This document shows positions 1 to 11,800 of a stretch of 64,000 bases of DNA, piece after piece. Numbering within the stretch: the stretch's first letter is position 1; the number at the start of each line of letters is the position of its first letter. The position numbers were made by a program, and so were the translations under genes. This DNA is from Tetragonia tetragonoides. Its lineage: Eukaryota; Streptophyta; Magnoliopsida; Caryophyllales; Aizoaceae. The notes beneath the pieces were generated by a model. The model made no database searches, was not told where the DNA came from, and saw nothing but the letters and a program-made list of their open reading frames with translations. The DNA lies in the NCBI GenBank assembly GCA_038025085.1, contig CM076140.1, forward strand, positions 15,148,001 to 15,212,000, read 5' to 3'.

Positions 1-29
1 GTCACTCGTGTAATGTATGTGCAATCAGC

Positions 30-206
30 TTGATAATCAGGTTTGACATAGCAAAAATCTTTGGAACAACAAAAGTTTATTTAATCATCTACTTGACCTC
101 TAGATATCCAAAATGGGGTCGGAGAATTGTATTTGCTTGTATATTAGGCGTACTAGTACTATTGTTTGTGGTATCATTGTTATTCAATGAACATTTTTGC
201 AGTAAA
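30..206 (+). other. Possible membrane-segment exon fragment
   Basis: An open frame encodes a hydrophobic segment after a basic motif (KWGRRIVF, then about 20 residues rich in Leu, Val and Phe). The arrangement resembles the cytoplasmic loop and following helix of a major-facilitator transporter, compared with WWGKKITLIG in the transporter exon at 62014-62333. It could equally be a type II membrane anchor or chance. No splice context can be judged because the window begins here. Confidence 0.25.
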
Positions 207-270
207 ATAAACAAAAAATCCTTATAAAATTCCCTAAAAGCTAAATGTTGTCCACTGCTATTCATTACAA

Positions 271-309
271 CTAGGTAGATGCCCGTGAGTATGCCCGTGC
301 GTTGCACGG
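271..309 (-). mobile_element. Helitron-like 3' terminus
   Basis: Read on the minus strand, a hairpin CCGTGC-AAC-GCACGG (304-309 pairing with 295-300) is followed downstream by CTAG (271-274) with T as the next base. A hairpin, a terminal CTRR and insertion next to T are the marks of a Helitron 3' end. The gap between hairpin and CTAG is about 20 nt, longer than usual, and holds a second partial copy of the arm sequence. The 5' end was not located. Confidence 0.5.
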
Positions 310-310
310 A

Positions 311-2439
311 CTGTGATTATATAATAAAATTAATATAAAGTGATTATTAATCTCATCGAAAAATCAAAGTGTAATTGTCACTCATGAAAAACTATTAGTA
401 ATATATGGATAAATATTTATATAATCCACTTAATATCATGATCGCCATATAATAAGATTACTATGACTTTATAGGGCATCTTATCTAATTTAAACTCTAA
501 TCATCAATTTCAATTAACTATTAATTAACTCATCACATATGTTACATGATCCATGAGGTAATAGTTTCAAAGTCTTTCTATGCTTGATGTTGGTACGCCA
601 ATGCTCTTATGTTGATATAAGTATACAAATAACCTTCCAAAGATATGATCCTTCTTTTATGGTAAAATCAGTTTAAATGTCTAATGTATACATAACTACT
701 TTTAAAAAAATAAAGAAGTTTTAGACGTAAACCTTAGAATAGCAAAACATATTTTAATCCTTGCTTGTTTTTTCAAAGTTATAATATGCGGTCAAAGTAC
801 TGCCTTGAAGAACGCAAAAAATCCAATGTAATTTTATTTGTGGCCTGAAAGGAGTACATTAATAATTATAAAGTTGAAGGGAACATAAATTGGAGCCCTA
901 AATAACATGGGGGATCAATATATTACGTACAGTTATAAAATTATACGTGATAATGGTAAAGTTTCCTATTAGAGACTGGACCTAGAATCATTTTAGATTC
1001 ATCGTTTATTTCTTTATTCTACACATACTCTTTTTATTATATTTTACCTTGAGATTGCTTTTTAAAATTTTTATAACTAATATACGTATCTTTTCTCTTA
1101 TTTTTACATTGCAACTCTTTAGTTGTGTCAGCTTGTCAAGCTAATTACTAATTACCTTTTTAGGTGGACGCATCTTATATGTTGTAAATCAATAGAACAT
1201 ACTACAAATGAGTATCATTTTAAAGGATATTTCGTACTCGTTCCAATGATGTAAGAAATTTAATTATTTAAGCGGTGAGAGTAAAGTGATATGATTTTTA
1301 AAATCTAATAGTCTACTCTTTAATGATTTAGGAAAGTACAACTTTAGTATATATTCTATACAAAAACCTCTAATTAATAGTGTACTCTTTAACGATTTAG
1401 GAAAGTACAACTTTAGTATATATATTCTATACCAAAACATATATTTCTATTTTATATTTATATTAAAACTTTATTACAATAACTCGCTTAGGTGGACGCC
1501 TCCAATACTGTCAGAAAATGCCTCTAATATATAAATATTATGATATGATTATGATTGTTTCAAGATGTCTATTTATATCCTTGTTAACATTTATCAGAAA
1601 TACGAACCACTACTACTTAGCTATGTTGGCCTTTCAAACCAAACCCCTATATCCCTGTCCAATTTTAATAATAATAAGCTATCCGCTATCATCATAAAAA
1701 AAATATTATATCTTCGAAGATATAAGCTCGGCTCGTCATTCATCATGTCGTGTGAATAGACATGATGGGAAGGATCATGAAATTGAAAGTGTCAGTATCT
1801 ATAGCAGTTCATTACATTCATTCTTTCAATCACGTATCATGAAATTGGTCAAGACACGTCATATTTTTACAAATGTAAGTTGTTCATGGTTCGAGATATT
1901 ATTAATAGAGCTTTGTGCCCTTATGGGAAGGATCCCTATTTGCTACTATGCGATATTTAAGTTAATATTTTCAAGAACTAATTGGGTCGTTTAATTTTCT
2001 GGGTTTGATGACAGTCATTAAACATAGAAAATAGAGAGTGACTATGTCTTGTAATGTGGATTCTTTCACAACTTTGCATCCATTTCTTTTCAACGGAATG
2101 GTGCGGGATGGTGAGAAACGAAACAGAACAGTGTGGTACTGATAATGAAAGAAAATGTGACACAAAATGAAGTATAGAACGCGGAACGAAGCGGCGCAGA
2201 ATGGAACAAAGTGTATTGGAACGGAACAGAACAGAATGCAGCATGAAAACGACGAAAAAACAGGCACCTAAAGTCTATTCCAAAATATTCTTATTGGGTG
2301 TCCCAAATGATGACACCTAAGAACTTGCGTATGAAAAAGTATATTATAAGGAATATGAAGAATGTATTGGAAGCTCGAGGATTGAGTTTCAAAGTATTGA
2401 AGTCAAGAATGCTAAAATTTATGATGCATGTTGTTATGG
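311..2439. other. AT-rich DNA without recognisable genes
   Basis: No open frame here has a recognisable domain or plausible coding character on either strand. The only clear structure is the tandem repeat at 1306-1438. Confidence 0.6.
1306..1438 (+). repeat. Two-copy tandem repeat, 69-bp period
   Basis: The stretch starting TAATAGTCTACTCTTTAATG at 1306 is repeated from 1375 with few substitutions and a TA insertion. Confidence 0.8.
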
Positions 2440-4000
2440 TCCTAAGTTTTTCGCTGCGGAATGATCGTACGGCGTCAAGACTCCACCAAGTCTTGGCCAA
2501 CCTTTACGTGAGGTTCTGTCCATTCCGACTCATATCGAACTCTTTGCAATTCGAATCATCCTCTTGCTCGCTTCACTGTTGTTCATTTCTCAAGATACTA
2601 GTCGCTTCCTTGTGTCGACTATTTAGCCCGACACTTGTCCAACCGGTCATCTCGGAGATCTCGCATCATGGTTGCCCCATACTCCAGACCCTCGTCGCAT
2701 ACTAGTGCTGAAACTCTTGTCCTGACCCTAACCCGACCGAACATCTTGTTTCTGACTTCAACCCACAACTCGACACCATCACATACTGTGTGCGGACAAC
2801 GTTGTTCACTATCGTCCGACACCAATCTCACTGACAAGCTCCTTTGGGACACGGCCCTCAAACGCCATCCGGCTTCGAGGCTTCCTATCGAGTGCTCTTT
2901 CCGTTCATCGATCATGATCACTGTTCGCCTCAACATGGCCTGGGAGTTGTCAAGTCCCAACATATTCTCGGACGCGTCAAGTCCGGAGCGCGCGTCTCGA
3001 TCGTCCGGACAACTATCCTAGTCCCAAGAACTCATCCCAAGAACTCAAGCTCCTTCCAAGTAGTTCCTGATCCTTTAAGCAGCCGGGAGTCATGTTGGCT
3101 CCCATTGAGTTCATAGGATGCCGACCTATGAATGCGCACCTCGCGTTCATGGATCACTGTACCCTCCTCGGCTATCGATGCCTCATCGAGTAGTGCTCCA
3201 TTCACCGAGCAGGCAACCTTCCGGGGTGATCCTTCCCTTCATAGGAATAATAGGAAGTATCCCCTTAAGTCCCACAAGTTTCCACGGGGTCGCCCATCGC
3301 GTGGTACCGATGTCCCAGTACCCGAGAGCACCGCTAATGCAACACGGTCCCTCGTTGATCGGGCTTCACGAAAGCCCTCATGGAGGATCTTGTCCCCTTG
3401 ATAAGGTTCACGGATAAAGCGTCCCGCAGCCGTCTCAAAATAGCGACCCTCCTCTTGGCGCATGATGCACACTATCGAGCCCGCCGGCTACTCGATAATG
3501 TCCCCGGCATATCCTATCCCGAGGAGACTCAACGCTGTCCTAAGACATGCCATCAAGCCTGCCCCCTTTCGGGAAGCTCACTTAAGTGTCATGATGTTTT
3601 CCAATCATCCATGCACCCAGGGGAGGTGGAGAGTTGAACACCTACTACCCCCTAAAGAGTCTTATATGGTTCAGCCCAACTGACAGGAGTGACCATCAAA
3701 GTTGCATAACTTTCATACTCAATTTCCGATGGAACTCAAACCTTGTTCCTCATCATCCGACTCCACTGTGGACCTTCTCATCCCCCAAGGAAGTCCTGCG
3801 CTCATCCTTGTCCGATGAATTCCACATTTTGTCCGGGCATTCCAGAGCTCGACACCTGTAATCGAACATAACACCTAGTCGCAACCAAGCTGACTAGTCG
3901 CTTGTGCCTGTCCACGACACTCATGACCGAGCAACTGAGTGTCCGTGATGCTGCTACCGAGTTGTCGAGGTGCGGACCACGACACATGTCGTAAGTGCTC
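2440..4000. other. GC-rich block of unknown origin
   Basis: About 1.5 kb with clearly higher GC than its surroundings and many CG dinucleotides, with abrupt edges near 2450 and 4000. Several open frames run through it on both strands, but none shows a recognisable domain. It could be part of a long LTR or another retroelement remnant. I could not find TG/CA ends or a target duplication. Confidence 0.4.
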
Positions 4001-4350
4001 ACATAATAATTTTTAGAAGGTTTAAGGTTACCTCTTGCTACATTTTGTGCTTCGTGAAGAATTTGATATTATCAGTGTCTATATTATCTTCCATGTTAAG
4101 CAAAGCACAAATCAGCATCGTTGATCGTTTTGTAGCTATTCACATATCTTTGAAAATGTAATATTTAGCCTCTTTTGAGTTTTGATTACTGATCTACTAC
4201 ATTTTCATTGCATTTCTATAAGCATTAAATATTTTTTTTATATCAAAACCTCTATTGGCATACTTATAATTAATAAAGTTGCTTTTTTTTTTTTTTTAAA
4301 GTTGCTTACTTGCTATACACAAATTGGCTATTTTTATTTATTTATTTTTT

Positions 4351-4506
4351 GCCTAAGGTCTATTCCAGGTTCAAGCCTCCTGGGGGAGCACCTACACGAA
4401 TTATTTTGAGGAATATCCAAGGTCGTGCGTTAGGAGGTGCCCTTTAGCCACACCCAAAGAGAAAGAAAGTTCTTCTTTGTCAAACCAAAAAAAATAAAAA
4501 TAAAAA
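4351..4506 (+). mobile_element. SINE-like fragment with A-rich tail
   Basis: A pol III B-box-like motif (GGTTCAAGCC, near 4369) is followed by a body shared with 8508-8640 (GAGCACCTACACGAATTA, then CCTTTAGCCAC) and an A-rich tail. The two copies share the same order of motifs, as expected for a tRNA-derived SINE family. The 5' A-box region is not clear. Confidence 0.5.
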
Positions 4507-4652
4507 TTGGCTATGTTAACTATCGGCTTGGACATCTCATATAGTATACTTTGATACAAATAAAAATGTGTGATATTCCAAAAAAAGAAAAATCTAACTA
4601 GTATTCGGCCAATGATTTCAGTAACGTCATGTATTATCGCAAGGGTACTAAC

Positions 4653-5030
4653 CTAATCTTCATATACACATGTTTCCCCATCCTTTCCTCCTGATCCCCC
4701 GAAAAAGAAGCCAAAACATTGAGGAACTTCACCCCTATCAACTCCTCCTACAAAATAGCACCTTGTCTCCACTATTTGATAGTCTTGGGGATTCTGGCCA
4801 TTGACTTGAATATCTGAAAAATAACCAGTTGTATAATAATTACTAACTTGAAATTTGCCTGTTCCCATTGGAGGACTAGAATTGGACTCATCCGGAGTGA
4901 AGACTTCTCCACCAAAACGTACGGTGGTAGCAGCATTGCTTAAAGCACTAAAATAACTCTTATCCCAATATCCTAGCATGATAGACTGAGAATCTGGATG
5001 AGCAACGAGCCACCATTTGCCCAAGTAATC
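4653..5030 (-). CDS. Gene A exon 6 (C-terminal neprosin domain)
   Basis: Starts after a GCTAG acceptor with DYLGKWWLVAHP and ends at TAG (4655-4653). It carries the family's GYW motif, the FGGEVF segment with the retained conserved Glu, the MGTG loop (normally MGSG) and the Gly-rich end FFFGGSGG. There are 125 codons before the stop. It aligns throughout with gene B exon 6 but lacks that gene's acidic tail. Confidence 0.88.
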   Translation of the reverse strand, partial: DYLGKWWLVAHPDSQSIMLGYWDKSYFSALSNAATTVRFGGEVFTPDESNSSPPMGTGKFQVSNYYTTGYFSDIQVNGQNPQDYQIVETRCYFVGGVDRGEVPQCFGFFFGGSGGKDGETCVYED

Positions 5031-5349
5031 CTAGCATATACAAAGCTCAGCACGTTAGAAATACATTTAGCTTATAAACTAGTGATCAAATTGTTTTTAA
5101 GGGAACGAATGTATAACAAAATAATTATTTAATTTACAACATAACAAAACCAAATCATGTAAAACATTTTTTTTTTGATATCCTAACCAGGTTTTACAAT
5201 TTTTATTTAAGAAATACGGAATGAAGTAGATTTTTTTTATTATTAAATTAAGTAGGCGGAAAAAATAGCCACTACTTTAATATAGTAGATGGTGAGGGAA
5301 ACATCGTTGATCAACTCTATTTTGATTTTTAAAACTATGGGAATAACGA

Positions 5350-5381
5350 GGACCCATGTAACGCACGACCATAAATCTAGT
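5350..5381 (+). mobile_element. Degenerate Helitron-like 3' terminus
   Basis: CCCATGTAACGCACGACC looks like a decayed copy of the CCGTGC-AAC-GCACGG hairpin. It is followed by ATAAAT, CTAG (5377-5380) and T. It lies in intron 5 of gene A. Confidence 0.4.
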
Positions 5382-5995
5382 AAGTTTAAAATATTAATAC
5401 CCTACCATTTAGAGAGACTAATTGAATTCCTATTAAAGTATTAATAAGGATTTTTAAGTATTGACTAATTATGTGACTTTCATTGAATTTTCAGGTTAAT
5501 TAATGAATGTACAATATATTAAAGACTGAAACAGACCCTAACTTATGTTGTACGTTTTCTCTCTTATTAGGAAACTATCAAATTAAAACATCAAAAATTA
5601 CTTCCTTAAGTTTTTGCTTAATCCTTAAAATGCAAATAACATGATAAAATGTACTACTATTTATCCCACAAATTTTTGCCTAATCTCGATATCATAGAGA
5701 AGCCTAATCCTAAAAGTGGAGGAATGGAGGAGTGAAGGAGAGAGAGTGGGTGGGGGAAGGAGAGGGAAAGGAAAATGAGAGAGAGGGATTGGTGAGAGTA
5801 ACATTTAATTATTAATCTTGATGTTAAATAACTACTCATCGTTTCTTTCTTGAAGTGTACTCCTTGATTTTTTGTGTTGAAAAGTGGTATGTCTAGTTTA
5901 ATGTCTAAAAGACTAATAATAATATGATAACCTTTAACTGAAAGCGATACTTCATTCTGCCGATCAAAATAACAAAAAAAAGGTGATATTTTTAA

Positions 5996-6761
5996 GGCAA
6001 ATGCTAATGACAGCCCTGTCGTTAAGCATTAATGTGAGCTTGTTAAATAAATCAAAAAGATAATTATAATAGTTATATTCAATAATGTTCACACCATAAA
6101 TTTTCTATTGCCAATCCTACCCCCTAGCCCATTCAACTTCAAGTCTTCAAGCCCCGTGTTTTTCAACTTTACTTCCAAAAACACACACTCTCTCTCTCTC
6201 TTGCTCTGGTTTTATGGGCAACAATGACATGAAGCCAATAACCCATTAGTTCCACCGCCACTACAAACAACTCGTCTCCAATTGCTCAAACCTCGCCGCC
6301 ACTACAAACAACTTGTCCCCAATTGCCTCTCATCAACAACAATGGCAGATCCGTACATCTACACCACTAAATTGTCGCCTAACACCACCGGCGAGGCCAC
6401 CGTGCTCAAATCCAAAATTTTCAACGACGAAGCAACCATGCTCATATATCCTCCACCTTAGGCTAGGAATCGATTTTTGGGGTTGGATTATCGTCGCTGG
6501 AAAAAAGGAGTATATTAGATGGTGGTGTTGTACAGTTGATGGTGAACGGTTCCACATGGGTGGTTGTGGCGTTTTCTCGATTTGAAGGTGTAATGGGCAT
6601 TTTTGTAAATTTGGTAATGTAATAATTTAACCATTGATAATTTACCTAGGAAATGACATGATATGAAACGTATTTTGTTGCAATTCAATGCAAACACATT
6701 TAAATACTTACTGTAATTAAACCTTAACAACAGCTTTAAAGACTCTCATTAGCAAAAATCC
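5996..6761. mobile_element. Mutator-like element with gene-like interior (Pack-MULE candidate)
   Basis: Imperfect terminal inverted repeats (GGCAAATGCTAATGACAGC at the left; the right end reads GGATTTTTGCTAATGAGAG in reverse complement) are flanked by a perfect 9-bp target duplication TATTTTTAA (5987-5995 and 6762-6770), the size made by Mutator-type transposases. The interior (about 6180-6590) is less AT-rich than the ends, has a CT microsatellite and open frames on both strands, and may be captured gene sequence. No transposase is present. It lies in intron 5 of gene A. Confidence 0.75.
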
Positions 6762-6866
6762 TATTTTTAAAACCATAGTACAACTATTTAGAAGACCAAT
6801 TCTTATTAACATGCATTAGGAGATGAATATACAACAAAATGTCGGGTTTGCAATATACCATAGTAC

Positions 6867-7004
6867 CTGAGACAAAGTTATTTGCAATTCAAAATTGGTC
6901 CGACCAATTGTAGATGGAGACAACACACTACCTAGATTTATTCCTTCACCTTGTGGTATGAATCCAGGGCAACTTGTATCATAGCAGTCTTTGTTGTGGT
7001 CTCT
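6867..7004 (-). CDS. Gene A exon 5
   Basis: 46 codons between a GATATAG acceptor and a CAG|GTACTA donor. It encodes RDHNKDCYDTSCPGFIPQ, the Cys-containing segment typical of DUF239 proteins, and ends ELQITLSQ. It has the same length and phase as gene B exon 5. Confidence 0.88.
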
Positions 7005-7040
7005 CTATATCATGAAACTCAAAAGCTCATATACGACTAT

Positions 7041-7639
7041 CAGTGGCGGATTCAGAATTTATAAATAGGGTATGCACACTAAAATAAAAAGAATTAACTG
7101 TACTTTTATTTTTATTATTATCATTTTTTGCTACAGATGGTATCAAATAATACAAGAACGAAATAAAAATAAAGTGAATAATAAACTTCTTAAGGGGATT
7201 TATAATATGCTGAATCAATAAAGAAAAAAAGGATACTTATAGGTATAATCCTTAAAGCTCAAGTTCATTCAAATTCATACATTGATATAAGTAATCTAAT
7301 AATATGGGTTATACAAATCAATAATAAGACAATAACATATCAAAAATAATTAATTGGCTAAAGGAAGTCTAATGATGAAGAATTCCAAAAATATAGAATT
7401 GAAAGAGAGTAAATGGATCACTAATAAGCCCTGATATGTACCATAAGGCCCATAACGCACAACAAAAAGAAATGAAACCAAATGATGGCTTCCCAAGTTT
7501 CGAACCTGGGTATTGAGAAAAGACATAAAATAGCAAAGCCAGCTGCTTTAGCACCAGGTATGTAAACAAAAATGAACAGATTTTATTTATTACTGGATAT
7601 GCATGTGCATACCTATATCACCATGTAGATCTGCCACTG
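7041..7639. mobile_element. hAT-type MITE with an internal tRNA-like B box
   Basis: Ends CAGTGGCGGATTCAGAA and, reversed, CAGTGGCAGATCTACAT are flanked by 8-bp direct repeats ACGACTAT and ACGACCAT (7033-7040, 7640-7647; one mismatch). CAGTGGCGGA ends with 8-bp duplications are typical of non-autonomous hAT elements. Near 7493-7510 the minus strand holds a B-box-like GGTTCGAAACTTGG. It lies in intron 4 of gene A. Confidence 0.78.
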
Positions 7640-7845
7640 ACGACCATGGTATTACTGTGAAAAGCGTTACATTTTAAATAAAAAGTGTTATTTTTAAATT
7701 ATAAAGTGTTAGAAAAATGTTATATTTTGATTAAAAAGTGTTAATTTTAAATCTCTTATTTTCAATTGTCTTATACAAGACCTTATTTGGAATACAAAAC
7801 ACAAAAGAATTTTCCAGTCATACAAGCACGCAAATCGGCACATAC

Positions 7846-7899
7846 CGTCCATTTTGCATATATATGCACTTCACTATCGCTGTACAGGTCAGGATTTAC
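7846..7899 (-). CDS. Gene A exon 4
   Basis: An 18-codon exon, VNPDLYSDSEVHIYAKWT, between CATACAG and GTATGT. This is the family's short beta-strand pair after the GW motif. Same size and phase as gene B exon 4, from which it differs by a single residue. Confidence 0.85.
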
Positions 7900-8068
7900 C
7901 TGTATGGAAAATGGAATGATGATAAGGCCATTAGAAGATCAAGTCCATGAGCAAAATCATTTAAATTGTTTCATCAGCATATACTTCGTAAGAAACAAAG
8001 TCCTAAAATCATGATTTATTTAGATGTTATTTGGTAATAAGAGGATATTCTATATATGCACACTATTA

Positions 8069-8430
8069 CGCCCTCCGTTTCACGAAAATCTTGACGTTTG
8101 GAGAATATGACTAATATTAAGGAAAATACATTTTAGCACAAAAATTTCAAATTTACTCTTAAAAGAGCAAATGAGGTATTAAGAGAGAGAAAATAATATT
8201 TTAGTGGGTATTTATTGCTTTCCTTGCTCTTGCATTACTTTCCTTACTTTTGTAGCTAGTGGAATGAGAAATCCTTTTTTTTTTTTAATTTCTTTGCACA
8301 TGGGGGCGAGAAGGTGGGAAGGGTAAAATAGTAAAGGGTGCTCAAATACATTACCATATAAGGAAACGTATAGATTTTCATGGTCCAAACATAAGTGAAA
8401 AGCGTAAAGATCTCCGTGGACCGGAGGGAG
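8069..8430. mobile_element. Stowaway-type MITE
   Basis: The left end CGCCCTCCGTTTCACGAAAA and the inverted right end CTCCCTCCGGTCCACGGAGA are flanked by TA on both sides (8067-8068, 8431-8432). The CTCCCTCCG start and TA target are diagnostic of Stowaway (Tc1/mariner-related) MITEs. It lies in intron 3 of gene A. Confidence 0.8.
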
Positions 8431-8507
8431 TATAAGAGAATTTATACGCCTCCAATTGCGGTTTTTTCCTCTATTTTTTGGTTCTAAGTTCATTCAATTA
8501 TCAATAC

Positions 8508-8640
8508 TCAAAGTATGGGTTCAAATCTCCTCGTGAGCACCTACACGAATTAATTCATAGAATACCCGAGATCGTACGTTAAAAGATGTCCTTTAGCCAC
8601 GCCTAAAAAGTTTCTCTTTGCCAAACCCCCAAAAAAAAGT
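8508..8640 (+). mobile_element. SINE-like fragment, second copy
   Basis: A B-box-like GGTTCAAATC is followed by GAGCACCTACACGAATTA, then CCTTTAGCCACGCC and an A-rich tail. The same order occurs at 4351-4506, with substitutions throughout. It lies in intron 3 of gene A, just past exon 3. Confidence 0.5.
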
Positions 8641-8674
8641 ATATCTACAATGAGGGGAGGGCATCAAAACTTAC

Positions 8675-8833
8675 CGTCCATCCTACTTGTATTTGATTAA
8701 AGTCGTCACCGACTCCGTTTTCAATTGCAACATAGGCCGAACTAGTATGATGGGGCTTCACAGCGGGCTTGTCGATACGAATGTTTGCATGAGCGTATGT
8801 AAACTGAACATTCTGAACTACAATTCCTGCAAA
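8675..8833 (-). CDS. Gene A exon 3
   Basis: 53 codons. The acceptor is the AG before TTTGCAGGAATT; this choice, rather than the tempting TTTGCAG|GAATT, keeps phase 0 with exon 2 and gives FAGIVVQNVQFTYAHANIRI. The exon ends NQIQVGWT before GTAAGT. The residue before VGW is Gln, where I expect the family's catalytic Glu (usually IEAGW). Confidence 0.85.
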
Positions 8834-11800
8834 CTAATTCCAATTCAAAATTATATTCTATGTCTATCCAATATCTACATTTTGGTAAACACAATAAAAT
8901 ACGAGTAATAATATTTATTTGTGATTGATTCATGCTCCATTTTATCCTATTTCATGATTGATCTATGGTATTCTTGCTTGGTTTTGCACACTTTTGTTCT
9001 TCTTTACACCTTTTGGGTGCTTTGATAAGATTTTAGTACATAAATAATGAGAACAAAGCGTGTGCAATCAAGAGCGAAATTGGATTCGAAAAACATTGAA
9101 AAAAGCTTCAAGAGGGTAGGCACAACGAACCACCAAGGTGCACTCATGATCATGTGACAATCTCATTTGAAGATAGTAAAAATACTATGATTTGAAGTCT
9201 TACTTGGTCGACTACGCTGGCATCGTAACTCACCAACCCGACAATGTAAAGGACACTTTGAATTTTTCCAGTAGCCTTACTTGGTTGGGTACACTGGTTG
9301 TGTAAAACCCAGTTCTACCATATATAGTAACTCCCAAAAGGTTTAAATAACCTATGACTTAGTGTATAAGTTTTAACTTATTTTCTACTGAGCCAACACC
9401 TCTTACATTAATAGATGGGATTTATACTTTGTGCCTAGCAAAAAGTTAGGAACCCACCATAAGAGATTATAAAACTATTTTGATTGCTTTTGAATTTCCA
9501 AACCTAAAGGTTCATCAAAACCGAACAAAGCACTTTTTAGCATCAAGAAACGGGCTCTTCTATATTGTAGAGATAAACATTATTGTTAAAGATAGGGCAA
9601 TGCTAAAGGTCTCTATTAGAGGCACAAAAAATGTGTCTTTCATGATGTGTCAGTTGTCACATTGTCAAATTCATTAATTACCATATACCATGTCATAGGG
9701 GTTAAAGTAGATAATACAAAACAAAAGGATTTTTTAGCAAATAAACAAAAGATGTTGTAGTTAGTTATATTAGGAATAATGCCTGAAATAAGGGAAATGA
9801 TGATAAAAGTTAACTCTATTAGCAAAAACAAGAAAGGAAGGAAATTTATTTTATGATTTTACATGGAAACAAAATTAAGACAACTACCATAATTTTATTT
9901 TCCTCATATTGCATATCCCCCTCTCTATCTTATTTCTATTTTCGTTCTTTTTATTATCGTATTATTATATCAATTATCACTTATATCTCTAATCTCTATT
10001 TCTTTATTTTTTAAATATTTTTTTTTTTACATTAGCTCTATAACAATATTCAATTATTAATGTCAGGTTTAAGAGATACGGAGACGAAAAAAAGGTTACT
10101 TTCTTATCTCTTCTAAAAATTTTATTCGGATACTTTGGTGAATAATACTATTCTCTTTCAATGGAGGGGCTGTACAAACTCATATTATAGATATTTTTAT
10201 TCTCAACTTCTAATATAAGAAAAATTATACATTTTATCATTTAAATAAGACCCAATTTTATAGCATACTCATAATTTATTATTTAATTTATACTTAATTA
10301 ACGATCTTGAATTTAGTAGAATCTCCAAATCTATTCTTGCGTATCCAAGAAAAAAATATTTACATATAAGTAGCAAATAAATTAAACATTCTACTTGCAA
10401 CATTATAGACTTTACTTGTACACTTTATCATTTTACTATTAAGAAATTTAGTTTTACTTTGTACTTTCATGTTATATGTTCTCTTTAATTATTTGTATTA
10501 AACACATTTGAATTTATTAGAATATCGCAATTTAATATTTCTTATAAATAATTGTTAAATAATTTGTACGTCCTACCAAATTATTTTATTTTATATAATC
10601 ATGATTTGTCTATCAAAAACCAAAATTTTAATAGATTATTTCATGATTTTACTTTATCTTTTTACCAATCAATCTACAAAGTACTTTTTTATAAATAAAT
10701 CATGACCTTTAGTTTAATTTTACCATCATTATACAATTTTTCTCACATTTTACAACCTGATCAAATCAAATTACTTTTTCCACAATGTACAAAGCATTTA
10801 TTTTCATCAACCAGAAGTCCACAACCCTTATTCAAATTTTACTATCATTGTACAATTTTTCTTATATTTCAATCCAATCATCTGGAGTTACTACACACAC
10901 ATCTAATTGTGCTATAAGAATGACAATTTTACTGTGTACTCTATACTTTCCTATCAAAATATTTTAGAAATAAATGTATGTCTATGATTACAAAAAGAAT
11001 AATCACTAAACAAGGCTTTTAAAGATTCTCTCATATATTTCCTTAATAATTGACTAGCTAGTTTATAAGATATGACGAATTTTGACTTTAAGTGTTTAGG
11101 ATTCATCACTCTGCTAAATATGTTTTCTATCAATTACATCATACATCTTAATTTGTGTACAATGTTTCTTACATTTTGCCTTCGAAAATCTAAATTTACA
11201 ACACATGTATCCTAATTTTACTACAGGATTGAAAATTTTACCTTGTACTTTGTATTGTCGTACTATAAAATATTTCATACATGGTTTTTTCCAAATGAAT
11301 TAATGATGATAATGATAATAAGAATAATCAATACAGTGGACAAAATATTTAGGGACTATCCTATATTAAATGTTCTTTAGTACTTTCCTACCTTGTTTCT
11401 GAAATATTTACAATCTGACTTTTTAAAGGCTCAAGGTTTAGGTTTCATGGACGTCGAGCGATACGTAACTATATCAATATATAAACCCTTAAATACTTTT
11501 ATGGTTTAGGTTTTAATTTATGAAACGGGGGACATACTAGCTTTTTAAATATACAAAAGTGATAATAAGCTTTCCGGCGATTATTTTTTTTAACACCACT
11601 AAAATAGTTAGGGTTTAGGGTTTAATTTATCCACAATATATAAATGGGTTAAAAAGTAGGTGGAGAGATCAAATGTAACCAAAGCATGCACAAAAGTTAT
11701 TAAGGACTATCACATATATCATATGCTTTCTAATACCGTATCTATTTTGGTGTACTCTGACTTTTTAAGAGTTTAGGGTTTAGGTTTCACAATTGTACTA

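Noticed and set aside
2635..3021. 128-residue open frame in the GC-rich block
   Set aside because: Overlaps open frames on both strands with no domain or bias; GC-rich DNA has few stops.
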